A stretch of 19,689 bases of DNA from Candidatus Hydrogenedentota bacterium (GCA_007118765.1 SKQZ01000073.1:1-19689); one strand, 5' to 3'. Counted from the stretch's first letter, positions 7,600 through 15,807 are shown. The notes: generated by a model from the sequence alone, not told the origin. Translations and numbers: made by a program.

Positions 7600-8463
7600 T
7601 TGTCAATGCGTTCCATAACCCCCACGTCGCGGCGTTTGCCGGGCGCAGCCATCTCCCTGACAGCCTATGATTACCCGGGCACTGAGCCGCCAATCCTGTT
7701 TTGCCACTGCACGGGAGTATGTGCACGGGTATGGGAACCGGTTATCGCTCATTTGTCCATTGACAACCGTGTGATTGCGCCGGATGCGCGTGGCCACGGG
7801 GATTCTGACAAGCCTCGTGTCGGCGCCGCATACACATGGCGCGGCTTCGCCGAGGACCTGTTGGCCGTCACCGACGCACTCAACCTGCCTGACGGGACGT
7901 TGGCCGTGGGCCATTCCGGCGGAGCATCGGCCATTGTATATGCGGAACTGATGGCCCCCGGCCGGTTCTCGCGGGTGGTGCTGATTGACGCCATCATTGC
8001 GCCGCCGGAGTTTTTTCCCACGGCATTGCCCTTGGCCGAACGCTCCCGCAGACGCCGGGAACGGTTTGACTCGCCGCACGCAGCCCGACAACGACTTGGC
8101 AACAAGCCGCCCATGGAAAACTGGGCCCCCGAGGCACTGGACGCCTACATTGAACATGGGTTTACTACGTGTGAAGACGGCGCGGTCACAATCAAATGTC
8201 CCGGTGAAATTGAGGCGTATGTCTATGAGTTTGGCGGGGCAATAAGCCTGTATGACCGGCTTGCGGACATGCGCGCCGAGGCCCTGGTGGTTACCGGTGA
8301 GGACAGTTACATGGCGGCTCACGCTCACCATCAGCACAGTCACTTGCCTAATGCGCAACTGATAACACTGCCCGATACGGGACACTTCATTCCGCAGGAA
8401 AAACCGCGGGAAACGGCGGCCATCATCAGTGAGTGGTTTGCAAGTGGCGGGCAATCCGCCTGA
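7600..8463 (+). CDS. Alpha/beta-hydrolase fold protein
   Basis: This 287-aa single-domain alpha/beta hydrolase is probably cytoplasmic, with no signal peptide. The nucleophile elbow is GHSGGA, with Ser106. The oxyanion-side segment is HCTGVCARVWEPV, followed by IAPDARGHGDSDKP, typical of the fold. The acid is Glu234 or Asp235 in VVTGEDSYM, and the base is His262 in LPDTGHFIPQEKP. The TTG at 7600 is preferred because AAGGGG (7587-7592) is seven bases away; the ATG at 7606 would give a 13-base spacer. It follows thrC by 15 bases and is probably co-transcribed. Substrate cannot be read from sequence. No acyltransferase (MetX-like) signature is obvious, so I do not assign it to methionine synthesis. 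Confidence 0.88.
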   Translation: MSMRSITPTSRRLPGAAISLTAYDYPGTEPPILFCHCTGVCARVWEPVIAHLSIDNRVIAPDARGHGDSDKPRVGAAYTWRGFAEDLLAVTDALNLPDGTLAVGHSGGASAIVYAELMAPGRFSRVVLIDAIIAPPEFFPTALPLAERSRRRRERFDSPHAARQRLGNKPPMENWAPEALDAYIEHGFTTCEDGAVTIKCPGEIEAYVYEFGGAISLYDRLADMRAEALVVTGEDSYMAAHAHHQHSHLPNAQLITLPDTGHFIPQEKPRETAAIISEWFASGGQSA

Positions 8464-8472
8464 TTCGTCGGG

Positions 8473-8883
8473 TCAAAACTGGTTGTGCCAGCGCTCGAAC
8501 TCTTCGGGCTGTTCTTCCGGGGCATCCCAATAGGATTCATCCCGGGCGAGCCACTTCCGTTTCAGTGGATCGTTGCCAACCAAGCGCATGCCAATGCCCA
8601 TGGGCACAATGAGCAGCCAGTAGACGGCGGTCAACAACAATCGGGTCATAAGCCAGTTGAGCACAACGGCAAACTTGATCCAGCCGATAAACACCGGCTT
8701 GAGTATCCGGGGACAGCACACTCCCAGAAAAGCAAACACACACGCCACCGCAAAGAAATAGACCGGGAACTGCGCGAACCCGTGCAACGCATAGCGAATC
8801 AAACCGAGAACGATAATGGCCGCCGCCATTACCAACCCGAATTTCCGCTGCTCTGTACGGCTGGAAGTGTCAATATCCAACAT
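8473..8883 (-). CDS. SxtJ-family small membrane protein
   Basis: This 136-aa protein has two or three hydrophobic segments: about 17-31, 37-56 and 67-96 (FAVVLNWLMTRLLLTAVYWLLIVPMGI). It ends in a hydrophilic tail with the pattern DPLKRKW, SYW, then an acidic stretch ending in NQF. This matches my recollection of the SxtJ family, named after the unassigned saxitoxin-cluster gene that sits beside the carbamoyltransferase sxtI. Here too it follows a carbamoyltransferase, with the start only 22 bases after that stop and its AGGAG site in the gap. The third member often seen, SxtK/DUF5989 (a roughly 50-aa membrane peptide), is not found downstream. The gene meets the plus-strand hydrolase tail to tail with a 9-base gap. 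Function is unknown; a membrane anchor or partner for the carbamoyltransferase is inference. Confidence 0.85.
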   Translation of the reverse strand: MLDIDTSSRTEQRKFGLVMAAAIIVLGLIRYALHGFAQFPVYFFAVACVFAFLGVCCPRILKPVFIGWIKFAVVLNWLMTRLLLTAVYWLLIVPMGIGMRLVGNDPLKRKWLARDESYWDAPEEQPEEFERWHNQF

Positions 8884-8905
8884 AATGCGTGGCTCCTGTC
8901 ATGAA

Positions 8906-10720
8906 TCAGTCGAGTTCAAATGTTTCGCGCCAGTCGTCTTCTTCCTCCCACGGCTCCTGATCCGCCTTGTCCAACAGAAACGATCCCATGCAGAGATAAT
9001 CCATTTTGGTGCGCATGAAACATATATACGATTCCTCCGGCGTACACACAATGGGCTCGCCCCGTACATTGAAAGAGGTATTGATGATTACGGGACAGCC
9101 GGTCTTTTCGTGGAAGGCCTGAAGCAGCTTGTAATACAGCGGGTGATCATCCTTGTTGACTGTTTGTACCCGCGCCGAATTATCCACATGGGTAATGGCC
9201 GGCACGTCGGAACGCACCACGCGCAGTTTATCAAATCCACAGGCTTCTTTTTCCGTTTCGGTCATGGTGCGCAGCCGTTCGCGCGCCACATCGGCCACAA
9301 GCAACATGTATGGGCTTTCGTTGCCGCGCAAGTCAAAGTAGGCATCGGCATGATCGGCCAGCGCCGTGGGTGCGAAGGGACGAAATGATTCGCGGAACTT
9401 GATTTTAAGGTTCAACACAGACTGCATTTCCCGGGAGCGGGGGTCGCCAAGAATACTGCGCGCACCCAATGCACGCGGCCCAAACTCCATGCGTCCCTGA
9501 TGCCAGCCCACTACTTTCCCCTGGCTAATCAATTCCGCCACCGCACCGGGCAATTCGTCATGGTTAAGTTTTCGGTAGGGTATTTTGTGTCTATCGAGAT
9601 AGGCCTGAATTTCGGCATCGGAATAGGCGGGACCAAGCAGGGTGGCTTTCTGGCGCTTCGATGAGGGCGTGCGCGGCTTGTCCAGAAGATGATGCCATGC
9701 AAACAACGCCGCGCCCAGTGCGTTCCCGCCATCACCCGCGCATGGTTGTATCCAGATATTGTCAAACGGCCCTTCACGAAGCAACCGCCCGTTGGCCACA
9801 CAATTCAAGGCCACGCCGCCCGCCAGCGTGAGGTGTTTCATGCCGGTTTTCCGGTGAACATGCCGCGCAATGTTGAGGATTACCTCTTCGGTCACCACCT
9901 GTATGCTGCGGGCAATATCCATTTCGCGTTGCGTTATTTTGGACTCCGGCTTGCGTTCGGGTCCGTCAAACAATGCGGCAAAACGACGGTTGGTCATTCG
10001 CAGCCCGGCACAATAGTCGAAATACCGCATGTTCAATCGAAAAGAGCCGTCCTCCCGTATATCAATGAGTTCCGACTTGATGCGATCCACGTAGCGCGGT
10101 TCGCCATAGGGCGCCAGCCCCATCAACTTATACTCGCCGCTGTTTACCTTAAACCCGGCGAAGTACGTGAAAGCGGAATACAACAAGCCCAGGGAATGGG
10201 GAAAATTGATCTCTTTGAGGATGCGCACTTTATTGCCATCGCCAACCCCGTAGGTGGTGGTGGCCCACTCCCCCACGCCATCCACCGTGATAACGGCGGC
10301 CTGTTCAAAAGGGCTCGGAAAGAAGGCGGCGGCGGCATGCGACAAATGATGGGTGGAAAACAGCATTTCGCCTTGATACTTCATTTCCCGACGGATGGTG
10401 TCGCGGACAAACAGTTTTTCTTTAAGCCAGGACGGCATCTGCATGAGGAACGAGAAATAGCCGTGGGGCGCGTTGGCCAGATAGGTGAGCAGCAGCCGCT
10501 CAAACTTCACAAGCGGCTTGTCATAAAACGCGATGTAGTCCAAATCATTTACGTCAAGACCACCCTCACGCAGACAATAGGCCGCGGCATGAGCGGGAAA
10601 ACGCGGATCATGCTTCTTGCGTGTAAACCGCTCTTCTTGCGCTGCCGCCACAATATCGCCGTTACACAGCAATGCCGCCGCGCTGTCATGATAAAAGGAG
10701 GATATGCCAAGAATGTTCAT
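8906..10720 (-). CDS. O-carbamoyltransferase, NodU/CmcH/TobZ family
   Basis: Family members transfer a carbamoyl group from carbamoyl phosphate, through carbamoyl-adenylate, to a hydroxyl on a sugar, nodulation factor or antibiotic. The 604 aa cover both domains. The N-terminal Kae1-like part starts MNILGISSFYHDSAAAL and carries the metal-binding HHLSHAAAAFF (124-134), VDGVGEWAT, and GGVALNCVANGRL. The C-terminal YrdC-like part carries GWHQGRMEFGPRALGARSI and INTSFNVRGEPIVCTPEES. All expected motifs look intact, so the enzyme should be active. No strong ribosome binding site precedes the ATG. The gene is followed immediately by the SxtJ-family gene and is divergent from the Agl23-like membrane protein. 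No nodulation or antibiotic cluster is visible, so the acceptor is likelier a surface glycan or lipid, which is inference. Confidence 0.95.
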   Translation of the reverse strand: MNILGISSFYHDSAAALLCNGDIVAAAQEERFTRKKHDPRFPAHAAAYCLREGGLDVNDLDYIAFYDKPLVKFERLLLTYLANAPHGYFSFLMQMPSWLKEKLFVRDTIRREMKYQGEMLFSTHHLSHAAAAFFPSPFEQAAVITVDGVGEWATTTYGVGDGNKVRILKEINFPHSLGLLYSAFTYFAGFKVNSGEYKLMGLAPYGEPRYVDRIKSELIDIREDGSFRLNMRYFDYCAGLRMTNRRFAALFDGPERKPESKITQREMDIARSIQVVTEEVILNIARHVHRKTGMKHLTLAGGVALNCVANGRLLREGPFDNIWIQPCAGDGGNALGAALFAWHHLLDKPRTPSSKRQKATLLGPAYSDAEIQAYLDRHKIPYRKLNHDELPGAVAELISQGKVVGWHQGRMEFGPRALGARSILGDPRSREMQSVLNLKIKFRESFRPFAPTALADHADAYFDLRGNESPYMLLVADVARERLRTMTETEKEACGFDKLRVVRSDVPAITHVDNSARVQTVNKDDHPLYYKLLQAFHEKTGCPVIINTSFNVRGEPIVCTPEESYICFMRTKMDYLCMGSFLLDKADQEPWEEEDDWRETFELD

Positions 10721-10783
10721 AAGCGTTTCTACTTGTATGACTACAGGTGGCTGCTGTCGTTCGTTGATTCCTGTCGGTTGGTA

Positions 10784-10792
10784 ATAGTAACA
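10784..10792 (-). promoter_or_regulatory. Candidate extended -10 for the carbamoyltransferase operon
   Basis: The minus strand reads TGTTACTAT (TGn plus TACTAT), about 64 bases before the ATG at 10720. No -35 is visible at the usual distance. The rest of the divergent gap 10721-10903 shows no clear operator or plus-strand promoter. Confidence 0.3.
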
Positions 10793-10903
10793 TGCCCCGA
10801 AGAATGACGCGCTCGGAACATTTTACCCTTTTGGCCGAACGTAAATAAAGAGGCGTGCACGTTAAACTAAAACGTCCGCCCTATGCCCTGACCACGAAAG
10901 CAT

Positions 10904-12517
10904 TTGCCCTTGACTAACAAACAGCATATCCTTGTGATGGCGCTGTTCGCGCTCATCCTCTGTACCGCCATCGCTCTCCGTGTGCCCCAACTCGATTTGC
11001 GACCCGTGCACGGCGACGAAGCTAACCAAGCGGTGAAAACGGGCATCCTCTTTGAGACGGGCGAATATGTGTACGACCCGCACGAACACCATGGTCCCAC
11101 CCTCTATTATTTCACTCTGCCGGTGTTGTGGCTCAGTGGCGCCGACTCTTTCGCCGACACCACCATAACGCAGTACCGTATGGTCACCGTTATTTTCGGA
11201 CTGATCACCCTACTGCTTTTGTGGCCGCTCCGTCATGCGCTCGGCCCGGGCGCCATGCTGTGGGCGACCCTGTTCATGACCGTGTCCCATGCCATGGCCT
11301 ATTACAGCCGGTATTACGTCCAGGAAATGCTGCTCGTGTGTTTTACCCAGGCGGTGTTGGTTGCAGGGTGGTGCTTGTGGCAGCGACCCACGGTGAAAAA
11401 GGCCTTGGCACTTGGCGTCTGCCTCGGTTTGGTGCATGCCACCAAAGAAACTTCCGCGCTGATAGCCATGAGCCTATTGGCCGCCTTTGTCATGACCCTG
11501 CTATACGGGCGGATACGCGACGGCAAGGCCGTATCCGGGCAATTGCACATGCTGCGCGACTTTGGCGCTGTTGAATACGCCGTTGTTACATGCGCCGTGG
11601 CGCTGCTGGTCTCTGTCACCCTTTTTTCATCCTTCTTTTCAAACCTGCGCGGCCCGCTTGATTCGTTGTTGACCTACGCCCATTACCTGCCCCGCGCCGA
11701 AGGGGAAGGAAGCGCCGCCATACACAACCAGCCGTGGCATTATTACCTGATGCTGCTGATCCATACGCAACGACAGGTCGGGCCGCGCTGGACCGAGGCT
11801 CTGGTGTTGATACTGGCGATTCCGGGGCTGCTGACGGCCTTGTGGCCACGCAGCGAACCTGCCGGGTCCGCAACACACAACACGGATCGCCATGCCGTCA
11901 TGTTCAAGCGTTTCGTGGCGTTTTACACTGTCACAGCACTGCTTTTATACGCCGCCATCCCCTATAAAACACCGTGGAACCTGCTTGTGTTCTACCATGG
12001 CATCATACTGCTGGCGGGCATTGGGGCGGCAACCGTAGTACGCTTGGGGCGCTGGCGCATCGTACAAGCCGCATTGTGTGTTGCATTGCTTGCAGGGGCC
12101 GCGCACATGGGCCGCCAAAACTACCAAGGCAATTTTATTTATCATGCGGACGCACGCAATCCATACGTGTACGCACACCCGTCCACCGCTTTGCATCGGC
12201 TGACAAACCGCATTGAAGACATCGCGGCGGTCGCACCGGAGGCGTATAACCTGCACATCAACATCATTCGCCCCGACGGCGATTATTGGCCGTTGCCCTG
12301 GTATCTGCGCAATTACGAACGCGTCGGCTATTGGCATCGTATTCCGGAACAGGCGGATGCAGACATTATTCTGGCTGCGCCACAACTCTACGACATGCTA
12401 CAAGACCATCTGCGCGAGGATTATTTTTTCGAGTTTTACGCGCTGCGCCCCGGCGTCCTCCTTCATGCCTACATACGCCAAGACCTCTGGGACGCCTTCA
12501 TGGAAACCCGACAATAA
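10904..12517 (+). CDS. Agl23/TIGR03663-family polytopic membrane protein (GT39/ArnT-like)
   Basis: The 537-aa protein has a first membrane helix (about 9-26) followed by RVPQLDLRPVHGDEANQ, with Asp38-Glu39 in the loop position where ArnT/PMT-type glycosyltransferases carry their catalytic acid. The stretch YVYDPHEHHGPTLYYFTLP is characteristic of the TIGR03663 family, called flippase activity-associated protein Agl23 after the archaeal N-glycosylation gene. About ten further hydrophobic segments follow, then a soluble C-terminal domain from about 405. The start is uncertain: the TTG at 10904 has a weak purine stretch, while GTG 10934 and ATG 10937 would truncate the first helix, so I keep the TTG. 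It likely acts on polyprenyl-phosphate-linked sugars at the membrane; the exact reaction is unknown. It is divergent from the carbamoyltransferase and convergent with malate dehydrogenase. Confidence 0.87.
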   Translation: MPLTNKQHILVMALFALILCTAIALRVPQLDLRPVHGDEANQAVKTGILFETGEYVYDPHEHHGPTLYYFTLPVLWLSGADSFADTTITQYRMVTVIFGLITLLLLWPLRHALGPGAMLWATLFMTVSHAMAYYSRYYVQEMLLVCFTQAVLVAGWCLWQRPTVKKALALGVCLGLVHATKETSALIAMSLLAAFVMTLLYGRIRDGKAVSGQLHMLRDFGAVEYAVVTCAVALLVSVTLFSSFFSNLRGPLDSLLTYAHYLPRAEGEGSAAIHNQPWHYYLMLLIHTQRQVGPRWTEALVLILAIPGLLTALWPRSEPAGSATHNTDRHAVMFKRFVAFYTVTALLLYAAIPYKTPWNLLVFYHGIILLAGIGAATVVRLGRWRIVQAALCVALLAGAAHMGRQNYQGNFIYHADARNPYVYAHPSTALHRLTNRIEDIAAVAPEAYNLHINIIRPDGDYWPLPWYLRNYERVGYWHRIPEQADADIILAAPQLYDMLQDHLREDYFFEFYALRPGVLLHAYIRQDLWDAFMETRQ

Positions 12518-12635
12518 GCCGACGCGGCAATCCGGTACATGAGGTCGCGGCGCGTTGTTCGCGATAACGATGACCTTATGGTAAGTAGAATACGCGTGTT
12601 ACAAAAAGATGCCTAAGCCGAGAAACTCAGACGTA

Positions 12636-13586
12636 TCACAACAGGCCGAGTTGCTTTAACCCGTCCATGCCTTCCCGCACCTCTTGGGCCGAATGATGCA
12701 GCGCTTCCAGTTCCTCTTTGGACAGGTCCAGCGTCAGGATTTCCTCCACGCCGTTTGTCCCAAGTATGCAGGGCACACCCATAAAAATATCGTGCAACCC
12801 GTAGGCGCCTTTGAGCAAGGCCGCACAGGGCAATACCTGGCGCTCATTCCGTACGATGGCCTGCACCATGCGGGCGGCGCCCGCCGCAGGCGCATAATAG
12901 GCGCTGCCTGTTTTGAGCAACCGCACAATTTCGCCGCCGCCGTCGCGGGTGCGCGCAATGATGGCATCAATGCGTTCTTTGGGGAGCAACTCGGTAATCG
13001 GGATTCCGGACACCGTGGTGTATTGCGGCAGGGGCACCATGGCATCTCCGTGGGAACCGAGCACCATCGTGTCCACATTCTTCATGCTGACATTTAACTC
13101 CATCGCCACAAAAGCGCGCATCCGCGCACTGTCAAGGCATCCGGCCATGCCCAGGACCCGATTGTCGGGGAAGCCCAGCGTTGCATGGGCCAGCCCCACC
13201 ATTACATCAAGCGGATTGGTCACCATGATTACGATGGCCCCGGGTGCATGCTGCTTAATCTCTTTACATATCCCGGCGATGATATTCCCGTTCTTTTCGA
13301 GCAGGTCCAGGCGGGTCATGCCGGGCTTCCGGGGAAGGCCGGCCGTGATGACCACAATATCGGCGCCTGCAATGTCTTTGTAGTCGTTTGTGCCGATACA
13401 GCATGTGCTGTAATTGCGGATGGGCCCGGCCTCGGTCATGTCCAGGGCCTTCCCTTGCGGCAGCCCATCGACAATGTCTGTCAACACAACATTTCCCAGT
13501 TCCAACTCCAGACAATACTGGGCAACGGTGGCTCCCACGTTACCCGCGCCAATACACGCGATCTTCGGCATAAAAGATGTGTGCAT
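12636..13586 (-). CDS. mdh: Malate dehydrogenase (LDH-like type)
   Basis: The enzyme interconverts malate and oxaloacetate with NAD in central metabolism. The 316-aa protein has the NAD motif GAGNVGAT (13-20), and Asp37 in VLTDIVD favours NAD over NADP. The substrate loop reads GLPRKPGMTRLDLL: Arg86 marks malate dehydrogenase, where lactate dehydrogenases have Gln, and Arg92 is the second carboxylate-binding arginine. VTNPLDVM, the catalytic Asp152 in LDSARMR and the catalytic His179 in VLGSHGDAMVPL are all present. I use the ATG at 13586; an internal ATG at 13571 gives the more usual MPKIACIGAGN start and is possible. The AGGAG site overlaps the last codons of the upstream PHP gene, 9 bases away, so the two are co-transcribed and may be translationally coupled. 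Confidence 0.97.
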   Translation of the reverse strand: MHTSFMPKIACIGAGNVGATVAQYCLELELGNVVLTDIVDGLPQGKALDMTEAGPIRNYSTCCIGTNDYKDIAGADIVVITAGLPRKPGMTRLDLLEKNGNIIAGICKEIKQHAPGAIVIMVTNPLDVMVGLAHATLGFPDNRVLGMAGCLDSARMRAFVAMELNVSMKNVDTMVLGSHGDAMVPLPQYTTVSGIPITELLPKERIDAIIARTRDGGGEIVRLLKTGSAYYAPAAGAARMVQAIVRNERQVLPCAALLKGAYGLHDIFMGVPCILGTNGVEEILTLDLSKEELEALHHSAQEVREGMDGLKQLGLL

Positions 13587-13595
13587 GAATTATTG

Positions 13596-14864
13596 TTACT
13601 CCTGAAGTTGACCCACGATGGCGGGCTGCACCCATGCCATCTCCGTATCGCCCTCACGGAAAGGGTTTGGATGGGGCGTGTCCGAAACGACTTTCGCACG
13701 CACGTACAATTCGTCGCCCGTGAATGTATAGGACGGTGAGGTGTCCGTGGTTTCCGCCAGCACCACGCCAATCTCATCGCTGTACTGGCGCGACGCGCGT
13801 GGTTTGGGCTCGCCGTCTTCGCACAGCACCGGCTCGGATTCCGTGTTAAACCCCCGCCGGGTGCCAATAAAGCGGGTGGTATAAGAAACACCGGGTGTCG
13901 CGATGATATCAAAGGAAATGCCGGAGGCGTTGCGGGTGATGTTGTCCAGCGACACACCTGTGGACGCGTAAAACTCGCCGGCCTTTATTGCTGCCAACAA
14001 GGCCTCTGTCTCCAACGCTTCAGCGCGCACCATCACCCAGCCCCGACCGGGATTTGCGCCGCGCCCCATGCGATGATAGTTATGGGCATCGTCCGTGGCA
14101 AGTCCGTACAGGAAATAACCGGGATCGCTTTTCAGGCGCATGGAAAGTACAACGTCCCAGATGCGGTCTGTTGTAGGATATCCATGCTCCTCGTGTCCCC
14201 AGTTGTTCACGGCGGGATGTCCGTTATAGACCTCAAAATAACGCAAGCGCTCAATCTTGATCGCTTCCTCTATCGTGACGGCGTCCGACCAGTTTGGATG
14301 ACACAGGAAGTGCACTATGGGACGACCATGCGCCTCTGCCTGCGCCTCGATTGAAGCCATATATTCATCGGTAACAACCGCAATATCATCCTGAGTCAGA
14401 CCGCCAATGCGTTCCACAGAATTGATGGCATTTACATGCGGGCTCCCGCCCAAGGTGGTAAGTTCCTCACCCTGCATGAGCAGAAAACTGCCGGGCGCCT
14501 CAAAATGTGCGCGCAGTTCTTCAAATGTTTTGAGGCGCATGCGCAGCCGCCCCAACTGCTCGCGGGTCTCCACCCAATCATCGCCAAACTGTTCGCGGAG
14601 CGCGTCCACGCAATCGGGGGTCAGCACAGACTCGTCGGCAATGGGCTTAAACGTTTCCCCTTCAAGCAGGATGTTGTGGTCCGTAAAGCAGATGAAATCC
14701 CATCCGTTATCTTTGTACCACGCGGCCGCATATTCCGGCGCGGCATCACCGTCACTCCACAGGGTGTGCATGTGCAGATTGCCTTTGAACCATTCCTGCC
14801 CGACCGTCTCACGCGCCCCGAACAGAAGAAATATCAGCATACAGAAAATAATCGCTCGAATCAT
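13596..14864 (-). CDS. Secreted CehA/McbA-type PHP metallo-hydrolase
   Basis: This 422-aa protein starts at ATG 14864, which has AAGGAG nine bases upstream. Residues 1-22 are a signal peptide (IIFCMLIFLLFGARETVG). The PHP domain is continuous: GNLHMHTLWSDGD (28-40), CFTDHN (59-64), GEE (132-134) with His143, FLCHP (186-190), EVYNGHP (211-217) and ATDDAHNYH (256-264). These supply the histidines and aspartates for a two- or three-metal centre. A beta-rich C-terminal part from about 305 holds no recognised motif. CehA and McbA are known to hydrolyse carbamate pesticides, but most relatives are uncharacterised phosphoesterase-like proteins; the substrate here is unknown. It is homologous to the PHP protein at the left edge but lacks its LamG insert. 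It lies between a phosphosugar isomerase and mdh on one strand. Confidence 0.92.
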   Translation of the reverse strand: MIRAIIFCMLIFLLFGARETVGQEWFKGNLHMHTLWSDGDAAPEYAAAWYKDNGWDFICFTDHNILLEGETFKPIADESVLTPDCVDALREQFGDDWVETREQLGRLRMRLKTFEELRAHFEAPGSFLLMQGEELTTLGGSPHVNAINSVERIGGLTQDDIAVVTDEYMASIEAQAEAHGRPIVHFLCHPNWSDAVTIEEAIKIERLRYFEVYNGHPAVNNWGHEEHGYPTTDRIWDVVLSMRLKSDPGYFLYGLATDDAHNYHRMGRGANPGRGWVMVRAEALETEALLAAIKAGEFYASTGVSLDNITRNASGISFDIIATPGVSYTTRFIGTRRGFNTESEPVLCEDGEPKPRASRQYSDEIGVVLAETTDTSPSYTFTGDELYVRAKVVSDTPHPNPFREGDTEMAWVQPAIVGQLQE

Positions 14865-14891
14865 GAAAAGAAACTCCTTATGGTTTTCGCT

Positions 14892-14915
14892 GCCGTTCTC
14901 AATCTACAGAACGGC
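14892..14915 (-). other. Intercistronic hairpin upstream of the PHP gene
   Basis: A perfect 8-bp inverted repeat, GCCGTTCT (14892-14899) and AGAACGGC (14908-14915) with an 8-base loop, lies in the 100-bp gap between the isomerase stop and the PHP start. In the transcript it ends 12 bases before the AAGGAG site. No T-run follows on the minus strand, so it is not a standard terminator. A processing or translation-control hairpin is possible. Confidence 0.45.
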
Positions 14916-14964
14916 CTGTTTCACAATGACATTCCCATGCCAGGAAAAATAAGCGGCCTGCGAA

Positions 14965-15624
14965 CTAACGTATTTCGGGGAAATAGTGCGCCTCAATAAG
15001 GCAACACATGGTGTGAAACACCACAACATGCCCCTCTTGAATCTCTTTGGTGCTTGCCCCCGGCACACGAATCACAATATCGCCATGCTGTGCCATGTCG
15101 CCGCCTTTTGGCCCTGTTAACACGGCGGTGACATTACCCTTTGCCTTCGCCACAGACATCGCCATCAAACAGTTGCTTGCATTGCCGGAGGTAGAAATGG
15201 AGAGCAGCACATCTCCCGCTTTCATCAGCGCGTTCAGTTCTTGTGCGAAGGCGATATTGGGTAGCGGGCAGTCATTTTCGATGGCCGTCTTGAGCGGACT
15301 GTTAAGTCCCAGTGCAACGGCGGGCAGGCCTGCTTCAAGGTGCTCGTGCAGTGCTTCGCCATGCGGCAATTGCGCCAGCACCTGCGCAAACGAGTCATCG
15401 AGCGGCCTTTTGCGCTCGAAACTTTTGCAGAGTTCGCCGACAATATGCAATGCGTCGGCATTCGAGCCGCCGTTGCCACAGGTGTAGAACACGCCGCCCC
15501 GGTCGTAACAGGCCACAAGCGCCGCATGGAGTTGCTCCATTGCCGGGACGCAGGCCTTCAGATCAGGTCTTCGACCGAGCATATCGTCTATGATGTGTGT
15601 TTCTATTTCGTTTAAGCAGGACAT
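14965..15624 (-). CDS. SIS-domain phosphosugar isomerase, GmhA-like
   Basis: The 219-aa protein resembles sedoheptulose-7-phosphate isomerase (GmhA), which starts ADP-heptose synthesis for LPS cores or S-layer glycans. GmhA-like landmarks are FYTCGNGGSNADALHIVGEL, with the His in the position of the family zinc or active-site histidine, LLSISTSGNASNCLMAMSVAKAKG, and the C-terminal QEGHVVVFHTMCCLIE, matching the conserved Gln-His-His region. It is slightly longer than the 190-200 aa of most GmhA proteins. The ATG at 15624 fits the family N-terminus; the 48-codon upstream extension does not. The GGAG site (15637-15640) is 12 bases away, a long spacer. DiaA-type regulators and other SIS isomerases share these motifs, so the heptose role is probable, not certain. 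No hldE, gmhB or hldD is nearby. Confidence 0.85.
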   Translation of the reverse strand: MSCLNEIETHIIDDMLGRRPDLKACVPAMEQLHAALVACYDRGGVFYTCGNGGSNADALHIVGELCKSFERKRPLDDSFAQVLAQLPHGEALHEHLEAGLPAVALGLNSPLKTAIENDCPLPNIAFAQELNALMKAGDVLLSISTSGNASNCLMAMSVAKAKGNVTAVLTGPKGGDMAQHGDIVIRVPGASTKEIQEGHVVVFHTMCCLIEAHYFPEIR

Positions 15625-15657
15625 GACATATACATACTCCGTGTTTAGCCTTAGGAA

Positions 15658-15666
15658 ATCATACCA
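15658..15666 (-). promoter_or_regulatory. Extended -10 promoter for the SIS isomerase gene
   Basis: The minus strand reads TGGTATGAT, a TGn-extended -10 with TATGAT, about 34 bases before the ATG at 15624. The 15 bases around it (15654-15668) match the opposing plus-strand promoter at 15806-15820 in 14 positions. Confidence 0.55.
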
Positions 15667-15776
15667 GATATACCGCATCAATAACAGTATGGGCCAGGAG
15701 CTACAAATGCGTCGCTGTGGTTGACGTGCCCCGGCAAATGGCATGTGCCCCATGATAACACGCAACATGCGGGTTT

Positions 15777-15796
15777 AACCCGGATATTTCCGGGTT
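15777..15796. promoter_or_regulatory. Perfect dyad beside the TPR-ABC operon promoter (candidate operator)
   Basis: AACCCGG, 6 bases, CCGGGTT forms a 20-bp perfect-armed inverted repeat covering the -35 region of the plus-strand promoter. A further GGGTT just to the left (15771-15775) could compete for pairing. Operator is the favoured reading because of position; an RNA hairpin is the alternative. Confidence 0.4.
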
Positions 15797-15807
15797 GACA
15801 GGTCTTC

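Noticed and set aside
7603..8454. A minus-strand open frame (283 codons) opposite the alpha/beta hydrolase
   Set aside because: The plus strand carries an intact catalytic triad and a ribosome site; the minus frame shows nothing.
9689..10807. A long plus-strand open frame (372 codons) opposite the carbamoyltransferase gene
   Set aside because: It is antisense to a gene with all family motifs, its translation shows no recognisable domain, and its composition is that of a shadow frame in GC-rich DNA.
15625..15768. A 48-codon N-terminal extension of the SIS isomerase
   Set aside because: It covers the predicted promoter, has no family similarity and would add an unlikely N-terminus; the ATG at 15624 fits GmhA-like starts.
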